Shown here: positions 32,630-43,737 of the stretch, piece after piece
Numbering within the stretch: position 1 is the first letter of the stretch
How the letters are laid out: each line of letters begins with the position of its first letter
Origin: Clarireedia homoeocarpa
Lineage: Eukaryota > Ascomycota > Leotiomycetes > Helotiales > Rutstroemiaceae
Length of the DNA: 64,000 bases
Direction of reading: 5' to 3'
NCBI GenBank assembly: GCA_001465935.1
Contig: LNKV01000033.1
Span: 558,001 to 622,000, forward strand
Notes under the pieces: generated by a model
What the model was told of the DNA's origin: nothing
The model's database searches: none
What the model saw: the letters and a program-made list of their open reading frames with translations, nothing else
Made by a program: the position numbers and the translations under genes

Positions 32630-33665
32630 GAAAAAGTTTTTGCAATCTGCATATTGTCATTGGATGGGCCTTTATCTTTTCTTGCTTTTACTTCTCTATT
32701 TCTTTACAATCTCTCATGAGGCAGTTAGTACGGTTGGTCAAGAGAACTGGCGTTCAATTGTTTATTGCTATAACTTTTGTATCATACTTGCAGGATAGTT
32801 GCAGCAGCAGGATACTTCTAAAAATAAAATTTCAAATCTTCAAAGCTATGTCATGGTTATTGCCTATGTGTCCATTGTTCCACTCCCTTTTGTAAGCTAC
32901 GCTCGCTCAATATGTATATAGTGTGCTCAGCTTGGGATGTTTTTCCGAACATGTAATATGCTACAGATATTCCATCTTGTTACACTCTATATATTTCCAG
33001 AAGGGAAAGGACTTGCGAGAAAGTTATCATTACGTCGTGTCTGCAGCATTATTCGAACGAGAAGTTACCTCTTCTGCAACGTCGTGCGCGAGAAAACCTG
33101 GCCATTTTTCGTACCTAGCCCTGTGACACAAAGGAAGTACAGCACACCAATCCTCAGCTTGAACCTCACAGTCGCCATTCTCCAAACGACTCGGCATAAA
33201 TGAATCCCCTCACTCACCACGCGCCTGCATTATGCGTTGTCTTGGCCTTGCGCATGCTAGGAGGTATCACAGAACTCGGATTACCCCTCTCTTTATCGAG
33301 CCACGCAGTCAGTCAGTCGCGCGGAGAGATGCGAACTTGGCTTGTTACTCGCACTGCGGAATGAAGAGTCTGAGTTCTCGCGGGGTGTGGATGCGCGAGT
33401 GCGTGGGTGGTGGAGATACGGGGAGAGAGGGGTTTACGCAGAACGTTTATGCTGTGCCTCTGTCGTGTGTAGCGCGATACAAATATGACAGCGAAGTGGT
33501 CATGCTGAGATACGATACAGTGTTGTACTTTTCGGTGGGCTGGTGGTGCAGTTTGAAGGGTGTATATAGATAGATGTACCTTTGACCCCCGCCCCAGACT
33601 TGTCTGGGAAGTGAGTACCAGCTAAATAAATTTATTTGCAGATCATCGTTCGGAACAACTCCATC
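32630..33665. other. Spacer between CBF5 and the small secreted protein gene
   Basis: Roughly 1 kb. Short frames occur (for example at 33232-33573), but none shows a signal peptide, domain or matched splice sites. The last part, AAATAAATTTATTTGC near 33625, is A/T-rich and may belong to the promoter of the next gene. Confidence 0.5.
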
Positions 33666-34114
33666 ATGTATATCAGCAAGATCCTCGCTGTGTTTTCACT
33701 GCTCGCAGTAGCGGGTTTATGTGTACCTCTTGCTCCACGCGGTAAGTAGATTTTGCGTTTCCCGCTGGACTTTCTTTGGATTGCTTTTTTTTGTTTTTGG
33801 TTTCTGAATGATTAAGAGAGAAACTAATGCAAAACTCAATAGGCTTTAATGTCTTCTATGATACGGAATATGAACCAAGCATAGATGGGGAGGGCGGGCT
33901 GTCTAGACGTGGGGTGGGTATGGTTGTGGAGGAGAGGGGGGAGGAGAAAGGGGCTGGATTCTTTGCGGATGAGAAGAGAGCGGAGGACAAGGGCACTGGG
34001 TTTTTTGCCGACGAGAAAAGAAAGGTTGATGGCCGTGCATATTTTTCTCCGGATGAGAAGGGAGGAGCTCATAGAGGAAATGCAGCAAATATCTATTTAC
34101 CTGCTCGGGAGTGA
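33666..34114 (+). CDS. Small secreted protein with dibasic-delimited repeats (putative Kex2-processed peptide precursor)
   Basis: Two exons, 33666-33741 and 33843-34114, are joined across a 101-bp intron with GTAAGT, an ACTAATG branch and AATAG, giving 115 residues. Residues 1-20 form a clear signal peptide (MYISKILAVFSLLAVAGLC). The mature part holds a repeated unit, GAGFFADEKR (62-71) and GTGFFADEKR (76-85), with a third degenerate copy RAYFSPDEKG (90-99). KR pairs close the first two copies (70-71, 84-85), and RR occurs at 47-48. Signal peptide plus repeats ending in KR is the layout of fungal Kex2-processed precursors, including ribosomally made cyclic peptides. No modifying enzyme (such as UstY/DUF3328) was found in the window. 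It could also be an effector-like secreted protein. No family is recognised. Confidence 0.75.
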
Positions 34115-36961
34115 GTAGGTGCAAGATATGTAAAGTCAATGAAAAGGAAGCACGGGACAGGATGGAGCGAGAAGGGATCATAGCACAAGGGAACTGTTTA
34201 CGAGTGGGAAGCCCTGGGACCCGCTGATATGTGGAAAATAATGTGTATTTCATGACTTCCAGCTGAAATGAATCTACCTGTGAAGATGCATATGTGAGAA
34301 ACGAGATAGTGTAGGATCTATCAGCGGCTTTGGTCGGCAAACCTAAGGCTGAGTGGAAACTAACCGCCAACTGGAGTGGAAACATTCTACCTAAAAAAAG
34401 AAAAAGAAAAATATCAGCGCGGTTACTTTCTCAGAAGGATACGATGGATCAATCTTTTCGAAAGGTCATGGCCACGGCAAAGGTGCCCGTGTGGCTAATA
34501 TATATACCGGCGGGTAGGGTCATCCCGTTGGTTGGTTGGGTAGGCGATGCTAGTCCTCCTTCAGCTGCAAGACCTCGCCAAGTGTGTCTGTCTAGCTTTT
34601 TCTCCAGACCTTTCGCCCGCTTCTTTAGTTCTTCATTTTCAGCTCGATACGAGCAGTTTGACTTGTAATATTACATTAATGACACTCCATACGCAAAAGA
34701 CTGTACCCATTACACTAAGCGCGAGAAGGATTCTTATTGTGCGTACAATACCCGGCTCGGCAGCAAGACACTCGTCATATATACACTTAAATTTTGGCCG
34801 TTAACGAGAATATATTTGCGGAAAATGTTGCTTCAAGTGATGACTAGAAAAAGCCTTTGAGGATGGCAATCGTTGGAACATACTGGGGAACATTTTCTAT
34901 ATTGAATTGATGCGCAATGCGTACGAAAGCTCGAATAGTTTGATGTTGAAGTATTGAAGTTTCGCCCGAACTATACTGATGTCCTCTGGGCAATGTTGAG
35001 ATCTTGTAAAATAACGTCCGGTCCACGGGGAAAGATAGAAGAAGTTGGGAGAAAATGTATGAAATACTTGATTCTTCTGAACCGTGGACGTTTTTTGATG
35101 GTCTCTAATAGACCGACGAAACTACAGCAGGAACAATCTTTTGCCTGAAACAATTGTAATTGAATTCGTACATGGACGAGAGATGACTGTATGGGGGAAG
35201 CGAACTGTCGAAATCTTCCACCCGTTCTCTCCTCTCCTGTACAGAAGTTGCACTTGCTCCTGCCCTAACAACTTTACGTTGGATCAGCATTCGCCGTTAA
35301 ATTCAGAGCTTTTGAAGATAAGACGAAAATAAACATCTAGGCAAATATATCATGCTCTCGACCAGGTAGGTCCCCGCGAAGTGGGAGACTTCAGATGAGC
35401 ACCTATCTGGTGTTTCGAGGTCACACATGCGTAGCCCGCATAAGGGAAACTGTTTTTAGACCGCCAAACATGCTGTACATGATAATGGTCGTTCGGGGTC
35501 TGGTGCCTGTTTTCTGATAGACCGTCGTGACCGAGATGGCTGCTCCTTCTGTCCCAACTCTTAGGCCATCAGGTGGGAGTTTCGGCAGTGAGGAGCAGTG
35601 AGGAGAAAAGAGGAACAAATAAGCAGGAGCATACGCAGCCACAAACCCCGCCTGATACGAACGACTTCTTCTTAAGATATTGATAGCGGTTGGTAATGAC
35701 TTTCTGCGTCTGGTAGTTGTTGCCGCGGAAGATTATGTTAGAATCGACCGCCGGTGCTGATCTACCAACCGGCACTAGTCCTATTGAGGACAGCTTGAAC
35801 CTCTTTCCAGCCGCGAAGGGTCCTCAAGTCTTGAAAGACTGTATCGCAACAACAGCCATATTGCTAGGTTCCTGGCGGGATATCACCGCCATCACTATTG
35901 GTGTCGGTCGCTTTTGGTGTTCCCTATTTTTAGTATCCCGCCGGGAGAAATGCTGTACTTCTCACATGATGTTGAATCTGTTTCTACCACTGTGCTCCCT
36001 GTGGTGTAGAACCAACTTTAACCTCAGTTCTAATGTCCTGATGGGTGATTGTTACTAGGGGGTTTTCTCATATCACTCAGCAATCATAGCGGAGCCACGA
36101 CAAACCGCCACACATCGTATTGTGTTAACGGAGTTTGTTCGCACACCACTTCCTGGTGGTGGATCAGGTCCCTCGTCTTGGGATGCGTATGCAAACATGT
36201 GGGAGTAGGGCATGTCGAATAACTGTTTCCAGCGCCTAGTTAGCTTATGAGCCGAAGGATCAGACAAACCTTGCATCTCATTTCAATACCCCACCGACTA
36301 CCCTCAACAATGCGTAAATGTGAGAGGTGTTTGATACTCTTGTTGATCCGCAGCCTTTCCCTTTTGATCAGGTATCAACAGAGTCGTTGGAAATTCAGGA
36401 GATCAATCCGATGGTCCTACACGATATTTGTTTGTAAGTCTTACCACCAGCCCCACCAGATTCCACACATCTCAGATTCCGACTGCGTCAAGCAGTGCGG
36501 GGTAAGTTAATGGTCTGCAACTGGTGACCGTTTGTCCTTATTAGGAACATGAAACGCTACAGAAAGTCAGCAGGCTTGCATGCCTGCGGACCACTTTGAC
36601 AACCAACAAGATAAGGCGGAGCAGATCTATCTTCATTATCTTCTCCACCTTCAACCTTACCAGCGGCCGACCAACATACGTTTGAGCATGGCAAAGGTCC
36701 CAAACAGTGCTCCAGGAACTAGTGTCCCGCAGGCAGCTAAGATTTCGTGGTTATTCGAGTAAGGATGCCGTCCTAGCTTGGCCTCTTCGGAAATTAAGAT
36801 CCCATGGATATGAACTTGCATCAAGAACCCCGGGGACTAACTCATGATCAAGATATAACACCACAATTCTCCGTCGGGAGGTTTTCCTGTCAATCACACA
36901 TTCATTTTCAAGTCATTCTTTACTTCTTCTAGTGTTCCAGACCAATTATCAAATCCTCACG
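34115..36961. other. Gene-poor spacer with possible decayed gene
   Basis: About 2.8 kb. Most of it has only short frames. The part 35720-36740 has short coding-like runs and splice-like signals on the plus strand (described separately) but no intact gene could be assembled. The final 200 bp are the promoter of the GH43 gene and are pyrimidine-rich near the start. Confidence 0.45.
35747..36740 (+). pseudogene. Possible decayed or unrecognised gene fragment
   Basis: A coding-like run starts at 35747 (ATG; GADLPTGTSPIEDSLNLFP, then AILLGSWRDITAITIG). Further on, an exon-like block ends PFPFDQVSTESLEIQEINP and VLHDICL at a GTAAGT (near 36432). Its frame continues after a CAG at about 36476 with FRLRQAVR and again stops at a GTAAGT (near 36500). 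A third in-frame block (HETLQKVSRLACL...) follows. The splice signals line up, but the blocks do not join to a full gene from the first ATG and no family is recognised. It may be a decayed copy of a larger gene. Confidence 0.2.
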
Positions 36962-38055
36962 ATGGGTATTATCAGCGCGTATGTTTAAAATTCCCTATCC
37001 CCATGATTATAGGCTTACAAGTGAGCAGGGGCAAGTCAGCCAGTCTGGTTACAGCAGCTCTTTATGTTTCTCGCGCACTGGCTGGCCCAGTACCTGACAC
37101 GCTCTCAGTACGCAGCGACAACCCTCTCTACCCACTAATGGATGATAACTTCCCGGATCCTATGGTGTTTCTGGATGGAACTACGTACTATGCATTTGCT
37201 ACGCAAAACGACGCTGTCAAAGTCCAAGTAGCGCAGTCAACTTCTCCCGGAGGTACCTGGGCCGTTGATGATAACTATGATGCTTTGACGGCCACAGGAA
37301 CATGGTCCAATGGGAAAAACGTATGGGCACCGAGCATTTTCAAAAACTCCAAAGGCAACTATGTGATGTATTACAGTGCCTCGATGGCGAGTTCACCCGG
37401 CCAGCACTGCATAGGAGTGGCAATGTCCACCGCTGGCACAGCAAAAGGTCCTTATACACCCTACAATGGTGACAACCCTCTCCCAAACTGCGATTTAACC
37501 GATGGCGGTTCTATCGACGGGTCAGTATTCCTTGACCCAAATGATAACAATCAAGTATACCTGGTATACAAAGTCGACGGAAACAACGTGGGCAAATCAA
37601 CTCCCATCAAGCTTCAAAAAATGGCAGATGACGGCCTCACTATAGACAGCGATTTCACTCCTATTCAACTAATCACCAACGAGGCGGCAGATGGTCCTGT
37701 AGTCGAAGCTCCCAACATCGTTTACATGAACAATAGATATGTCATGTTCTTCAGCAGCAACTACTACAACACAGACTTATACGATGTCAGCTATGCATAT
37801 GCCGATACACTCACTGGCACGTGGACTAAGAGCAAGACACCATTGCTCCAAACAAACAACCCGTATTCCGAAGTCACTGCACCTGGTAGTGCATCCGCGC
37901 TTGTGAATTCAGACGGCACTACTGGAGATCTGTACTTCCATGCAAATTGCCCGGTGAAGACGGGAACTAGCTCGGCTGCGAAACGTTGCATGTACTATAT
38001 TACTATCGCTTCTAAGGTGGATTCAGGTGTGGTTTCAATTAACCCCGGAAGCTGA
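36962..38055 (+). CDS. Secreted glycoside hydrolase family 43 enzyme (arabinanase/xylosidase-like)
   Basis: A 17-bp first exon (36962-36978) joined to 37029-38055 gives 347 residues starting MGIISAGKSASLVTAAL, with a signal-peptide-like hydrophobic stretch ending near ALAGP. An alternative is an unspliced start at ATG 37003. The five-bladed propeller family GH43 is shown by the three catalytic acids in context: the base Asp in DNFPDPMVF (D49), the pKa-modulating Asp in GGSIDGSVFLD (D169), and the acid Glu in DGPVVEAPNIV (E232). NVWAPSIFKNSKGNYVMYYSA is a typical second-blade motif. The enzyme would act outside the cell on arabinan or arabinoxylan of plant cell walls; the subfamily is not determined. 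No carbohydrate-binding module is attached. It sits between a secreted peptide gene and an immune-type receptor. Confidence 0.9.
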
Positions 38056-39200
38056 GCATAGCACGGAATACGGTGGACAGGCTGGATTGGAGTTTGGTAT
38101 ATAAATTTTGTTGCTTTTGGTTTCGTTCTGTTTGATTCATGTGCGGTCTGGTTTTGGTATTTCGAAGGAGGTTTGGCTTTGCAATAGATATGGGCGTCTG
38201 CATTTGCGTTATTACAGCGGAGGAGGAGCATTCAATATTACCGATACCCTGGTGGTCTAATTTATGGGGTATAGATCAGTGGAATTTACTTTCTTGGAAT
38301 TTTCTTCTTTCTTACATGGAACATGTGACCGACTTGTTCTCTTCCATCTGGCTCCCTTCTTCTGACGAGGCAAGTATACTTATGCTAAATGAACTTGGAA
38401 ATTTACATCTTCACATTGTGTTGGGTAATATAGTTTGATTAATTTAACTAACTGCGGGAAATGGGAACCCTTTATGAATATCCAATATATAGTAAATAGT
38501 GTCTTTTTTCCCGAATAAGATGGCAATCACGAGTAAGTGTATAAGAAGGAGATTTGAAGTGTTCCTTTATACTCTGTATGGTGTTTCTGCTTAGTCAGCG
38601 ATTTGGACTATGTAAACTTTTCAACTTCAGATTTCTTTCATATTGTTTTCTTACACTTAACACTTACAAAATTGGTTGAGGTATAAGTTATCGGCCATAT
38701 ATGTACCACTTCGAGCACCAATCAGTTTGGGAAACCTTGGTTGTTTGACTCCTGGATATCTGATTCGGCCAGGCGCTCTAGCCAAAATCGGAGGTCTATA
38801 AAGGAAAGTCTTGATTATTTACCCTGTGCGAGCTCCAGCGATCGGCGACAACTTGTTTCCTATGTCATTGCACTGGCTCATGACCTTGAATCATCATGCC
38901 GAATATGATCTCAATCTTAAAGCCTTTCGAAGATGATCGAAAGTGATGCCTATCATTTCATCAGCCCCGAATGAGCCTCTTTCGAAGGTGGCCTGCTCGT
39001 CAGCTATTCGTCGATATCTCAGCACCGCCTCTTACAGCACCAGCCCAGCTCTATGCGGCAAGCTGAGACGCAAAACAAGGCTGCGTGTACTATCACATCT
39101 TCCAGTAATTCTTTGATTCAAAAAATTTTTTTTTTTGGAAATATTTGCGACTGTTTCATTTCTATCTACATCATCTATAGATACAGGAAGCCGACTCAAC
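38056..39200. other. Spacer between GH43 and NLR genes
   Basis: The 1145 bp contain short frames only (the longest, at 38139-38438, has no domain or splice logic). A run of T (TTTTTTTTTT) lies at 39127-39136, just before the leader of the receptor gene. Nothing else is seen. Confidence 0.5.
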
Positions 39201-42200
39201 ATGCCTATTACTGGGGCTCCATCGATGAGTGTCAATGACCCATGGCTTATCGCGAAGGAACGATTTTTTAGAAACCTGGATCCCGCAGAACGGAAACTCT
39301 TCGAAGAAGCCACACCTGAGAATATATATTACAAGTCGAGCAATATTCAGCGTGCCGATGCAGAGAACAGCAAGACTCGGAAAGTCTTGCGCTCACTTCA
39401 ACCACTCGTTGACACAATTGAAGACTATGGGAAGGCCATGGACACATTCTCAAATGTCGCTCCTCTATCTCTGGGTCCCATATGGGGATGTATTCGGGTC
39501 GTGCTCGCGTTAGCAAGCAATTACGGAAGGTTCTATAATGCAATAATAAATACACTTGCTCGTATTGGGGATATACTCCCAAATCTACGTAAGTTTACGC
39601 ATTGTTAGTTACTATTGCTCATTCTGAGATATACAGGCCAATACCAGAACATCTTCGATCCATCCAAATATCCACACTTCGCGCAAAGGCTGTCGGCAGC
39701 CTACCTGGAAGTCATCGAGCAGTGTATGAAATTCCGAAAGCTGCTATTAGGACAAAAAGCTTCTTTATTCAGAAGGGTTATGCAACCACTTTCTTCGTCT
39801 GTGAGATCCGATCTCGACCAAGCTGTCGATAATGTGCGGGAGCGGCGTAAAGCTGTAGAGAAAGAGGCTCATATCTGCCACATGATTGAAGCAAAGCAGA
39901 CACAGGAACTCGTGTTAAGTAATGATCTGCTCCGGCGAGCGAAAGAGAAAGGTAGTCCAGGTTGTTCCTCTTTCGTCGCTGTTCTAACGTATGCTTTGGC
40001 ACAGAGATGAAGCAAAAGCGCCTTATCTCGCAATTATCAGCCATCAACTATCAGTACAAACATCAAAGAATGCAAAAGATACGGCATCGTGGAACTGGGG
40101 AGTGGATAACAGATATGGATCAGTATAGATCATGGATCTCTTGTAGCACGTCTTGTCTTATGTCCTGCTATGGCATCCGTAAGTCACTTGTGATCACAGA
40201 GTAATTGTTAAGGGGTCAGTACTGATTTTCCCAAGCTGGGTCTGGTAAATCGGTCACTGCCTCGAGCTTGATCGACGGACTGCAGTCCACAGTTTGCGGG
40301 GTGCAGCAAAACGTTGCCTTGGCCTATTATTATTGTGATTATGCTGATAAGAGAACACTCACCCGCGATGGACTGTTTGGCTGCATTTCTCAGCAACTAC
40401 TCGGGCAAAAGATTGAACTTTCGAACAGTCTAATGGATTCCATGGACGCGATGTTTCCGAACGAAATGGCTTCTGCTTCACTAGATGAAATTGTGAAGTT
40501 GTTGACAAACGTGATAAACGAGTTCCAAAGTGTAATTGTGTTCATCGATGGAACTGATGAGCTTCCAGAGAACGACAGGAATGCGACCTTCCAAAATTTG
40601 CGGAAAGTCATCGAAGTTACTTCCTCGCCAATCAAATTGTTCGTCTCAGGTCGAGCAGACATCTCTGATCTATTTCCGCCTTCTGACAAGCTGGCTGTGG
40701 TGAGAGTGAACATTCGAAAAGATTCAATCACGAGCGATATCAACAGTTATCTTCGCTACTCCATCAGTGAATTAATGCAGTCCGAGGATTTGGTTATAGG
40801 TAATCCATCTCTCGCGGAGGATATATTCAGCGCTTTGAGTGCCGGTGCCCAAGGAATGTAAGAGCAAGACGCACACGGCAGTCGTGAAATGCTTACTGAA
40901 TATATTCCGTAGGTTTTTATGGGCCAAATTTCAACTGGATGAACTGTGTCAATTAGAAACTGATGCTGCGATCTCAAAAGCCCTCCAAAATCTTCCTCGA
41001 GATCTGGAGGAGACGTTCGACCGACTTCTGCAGCGTGTTCTTGGTGACGAGAGACGCGAATTGGTGAAGAGGATGTTTAATTGGATTGTTTGCGCGCAAC
41101 GACCGTTACATATGGATGAGCTCCGAGAGGGAATAGCATTCACCGTCACTGACGAATTTTGGGACGCTTCTAAGATACCCAACGATCTGAAAAGGTTGGT
41201 ACGAGCATGTGGAAATCTCGTCATCATCGACGAAGAAACTGAGAATGTGCAGTTTGCACATCATACTGGTGAGTAGTTTCGTTATAAGTCATCCTTTCCC
41301 GTATAAATTCGAGAGGAAAGTTGCCAATATGTCCTGTAACACTTCCATAAAGCTGTTTTACCTTGATTATGTATAAAATAATGTCACTGACTGGCTTGCA
41401 CAGTCGAACAGTATCTCTTGTACCCCCAAACCTCCACAGTCGCGTACTTCCATACAACGAAAGAAGAAGCCAGTCTTGAGATAGGTGGAGTCTGTGCTGC
41501 CTACCTGTGCTTCTCGGATTTTGAACTGCAAGTCATACCACATAACATGATCACGCCAAATATGGCAGCTTTACAACAGGTGGTTAATACTCGATCCGTC
41601 ATTCCTTATAGCTCTGGAGGTGTACGCCAAGTGGTAGCAGTGGCGAATGCTATGATGGCACCTCGGAGAACAGATCAGCATATCCCTTCCTGTATCGACT
41701 TTGCCCGTCACATATCGAAAAGCCAGCGTCCTACGGAAGAATTTTATAGAAAATATTGTCTACTGTCTTATATAAAAGAAAATTGGCTGTGGCACATGAA
41801 GAGTTTTACCGAAGAGACTAGACAGACCACAGCCGGACGCCTGTTCAGGAAACTTCTATTTCAAAAACAGCTTTTATTTCTTCACCGGCCATGGGATGGA
41901 TTCTCCCTTGGGGATCGCTTGCTAAGATGTGCTACACTGGGATGGGCGATATCTGCTGGGCACATGCCTTTGTTACACGAATTACTTGCAGAAGAAAGGG
42001 GGGCTTTGGGATATGTTGGACAAGCATGTCACAAGTTTTGGAGACCACACCTCGATAAACAACACCGCATGGAGGCTCCGGTCAAAATACCAGAAAAAGC
42101 AACGAATTTCCACTTGAATCTTAATAACCTAGCATCTGTGTCCGATTATCTCGAGTGGCTATATGTCCAGATGCTCATCGCTGCACAAAACGGGAGTATT

Positions 42201-43679
42201 CAAGTCATCCAGCTGTGCTTGAACTGCGGCTTTATCGGTTCGTCGTCAGAAATTACCCCCTACGTAAGGGCCCACCTTCAACTCGAAGCTAGCATACACA
42301 AGCAGTTTAACATTGTTCCACTCTTGTCCGAGGGCTCTTATAATATATGGGTATCTTACGAAAGAAACGGCACTGATGTTACCGCTCTAGACATTGCTAC
42401 CGATAGTGCGAAGACTGAAATAGTATTTTTCTTGCTTGAACATGGTTGTCCTGTCTCGCATCAAACTTCTACGAGGCTTCTGAAAGGTAGAGAACTCACC
42501 AGAGCTGTCATAACTGAAAGGAAGGGCGTATTAAGTGCAGTAATAAAGGGCTTGCAGCACGCTGAATTCTCAAGACGCCCCTCCATTCTTAGTTGGAATC
42601 ATCGCTCTTTGATGTTTTCCAGAAAAGACGATACCATAACAGATCAGTCTTTGTACGACGAGATTTCCGAAAATGAAGGTTTGACGAACGCCGTAGTGGT
42701 CCTAGCAGAGCAGGGTATGACAGACGAATTAGAAAAATTGTTTGAGTTTACAGTTCCACCTTATTGCGGTCGCCTCTATGGGCTAATGGCAAGGCATATC
42801 GTATTTCTGGCGGCGCTGACCTATGACTTCCCGGACCTCATTGACGCTGTATTGAGGTTTGAGGCCAGGGTACAAGATATTACTACCCCCTTTTGCTTTT
42901 TTTCTCCCATTTCTCAGCCGACCATTGCCATCATGGAAATAGATGCTGCGTATACGTATGCCAAACCAATTGATTACTTGTTTAGCGGCGATAAAAGGAT
43001 CAAGTTATCCGAAGAGACATTCGATATTATCCTCTACAAAGTAGTCGATGCCTTTGCAAGGAGGATTGGGTGGTACACCATGCAGGAAGTACTCGATAAT
43101 TGCTCATGGAGGATTTGGGATGCGATTATGGAACACACAAAAGGTGAAAAATACCTTTCATCCTTTTGCAGCGCGAAGTCTATTATACCTGGTGATGGCA
43201 ATTACACACCATTGTCGGGTTTAATTGACATGAGGTCCTGGCGCTGCCTCCCAGTAGCAGATTTTGATGAGAGGACAGAACTCTCACTGCTACTTTGGAC
43301 AGTCTTATACAACAGACTCGAGGCCGTCAAGCAGCTTTTCAATTATCACGCAGCGCAGGGAGCTTGGGGAAACCATTCCTGTCATGGTCTCAACACGGGG
43401 GAAATGGCTTTATTGTGTGCTATCATCGCAGGATCTTTTGAGATGATCAAGATTTTGGTCGATCAGGGCGTTTCAACCTTTATCCTGTGGAAAAATAGTG
43501 ATTCAACTGAGGAAAAAGATATGCTGACGTTGGTTGTGAAGTGTCAACCACGCTCTTTGCACCGATATATTGTGGATTTGATTGTTTCTAGGGATTATGA
43601 TTACTGGGCTAGGATGAATCCCAAGATAGTGTGCCATTTGGAGAAAGGACGGGACGACTTTTACATTCTGGAGGGATGA
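39201..43679 (+). CDS. NACHT/STAND receptor (fungal NLR-like) with ankyrin-like C-terminus
   Basis: Six exons, 39201-39588, 39637-39951, 40005-40178, 40236-40857, 40913-41268 and 41404-43679, keep frame at every junction and give 1376 residues. The N-terminal region (about 60-270) matches the fungal STAND N-terminal type with GPIWGCIRVVLALASNYGRF and a coiled stretch (RERRKAVEKEAHI). The NACHT NTPase has Walker A GIPGSGKS (291-298, assembled across an intron), and Walker B VIVFIDGTDEL (about 391-401). A winged-helix-like part with LPRDLEETFDRLLQRV and AQRPLHMDELREGIA follows. The C-terminal half has ankyrin-like units (TDVTALDIATDSAKTEIVFF, near 940, and EMALLCAIIAGSFEMIKILV, near 1285). Fungal NLRs act in non-self recognition or cell death; the trigger is unknown. 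The 3' end overlaps a tandem duplication. Confidence 0.93.
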
Positions 43680-43737
43680 ATCCCAAGATGGTATCCATTT
43701 GGAGAAAGAACAGGACGAATTTTACATTCTGGAGGGA
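43612..43737. repeat. 62-bp tandem duplication spanning the NLR stop codon
   Basis: The segment starting GGATGAATCCCAAGATAG (43612) recurs from 43674 as GGATGAATCCCAAGATGG. Both copies end TTTTACATTCTGGAG, with a few substitutions and a 1-bp difference between them. The first copy is coding; because the unit is not a multiple of three, the second begins in another frame and gives GGA TGA, which is the actual stop codon. Confidence 0.85.

Noticed and set aside
33232..33573. 113-codon plus-strand frame before the secreted peptide gene
   Set aside because: No signal peptide, domain or intron; Arg-rich chance frame.
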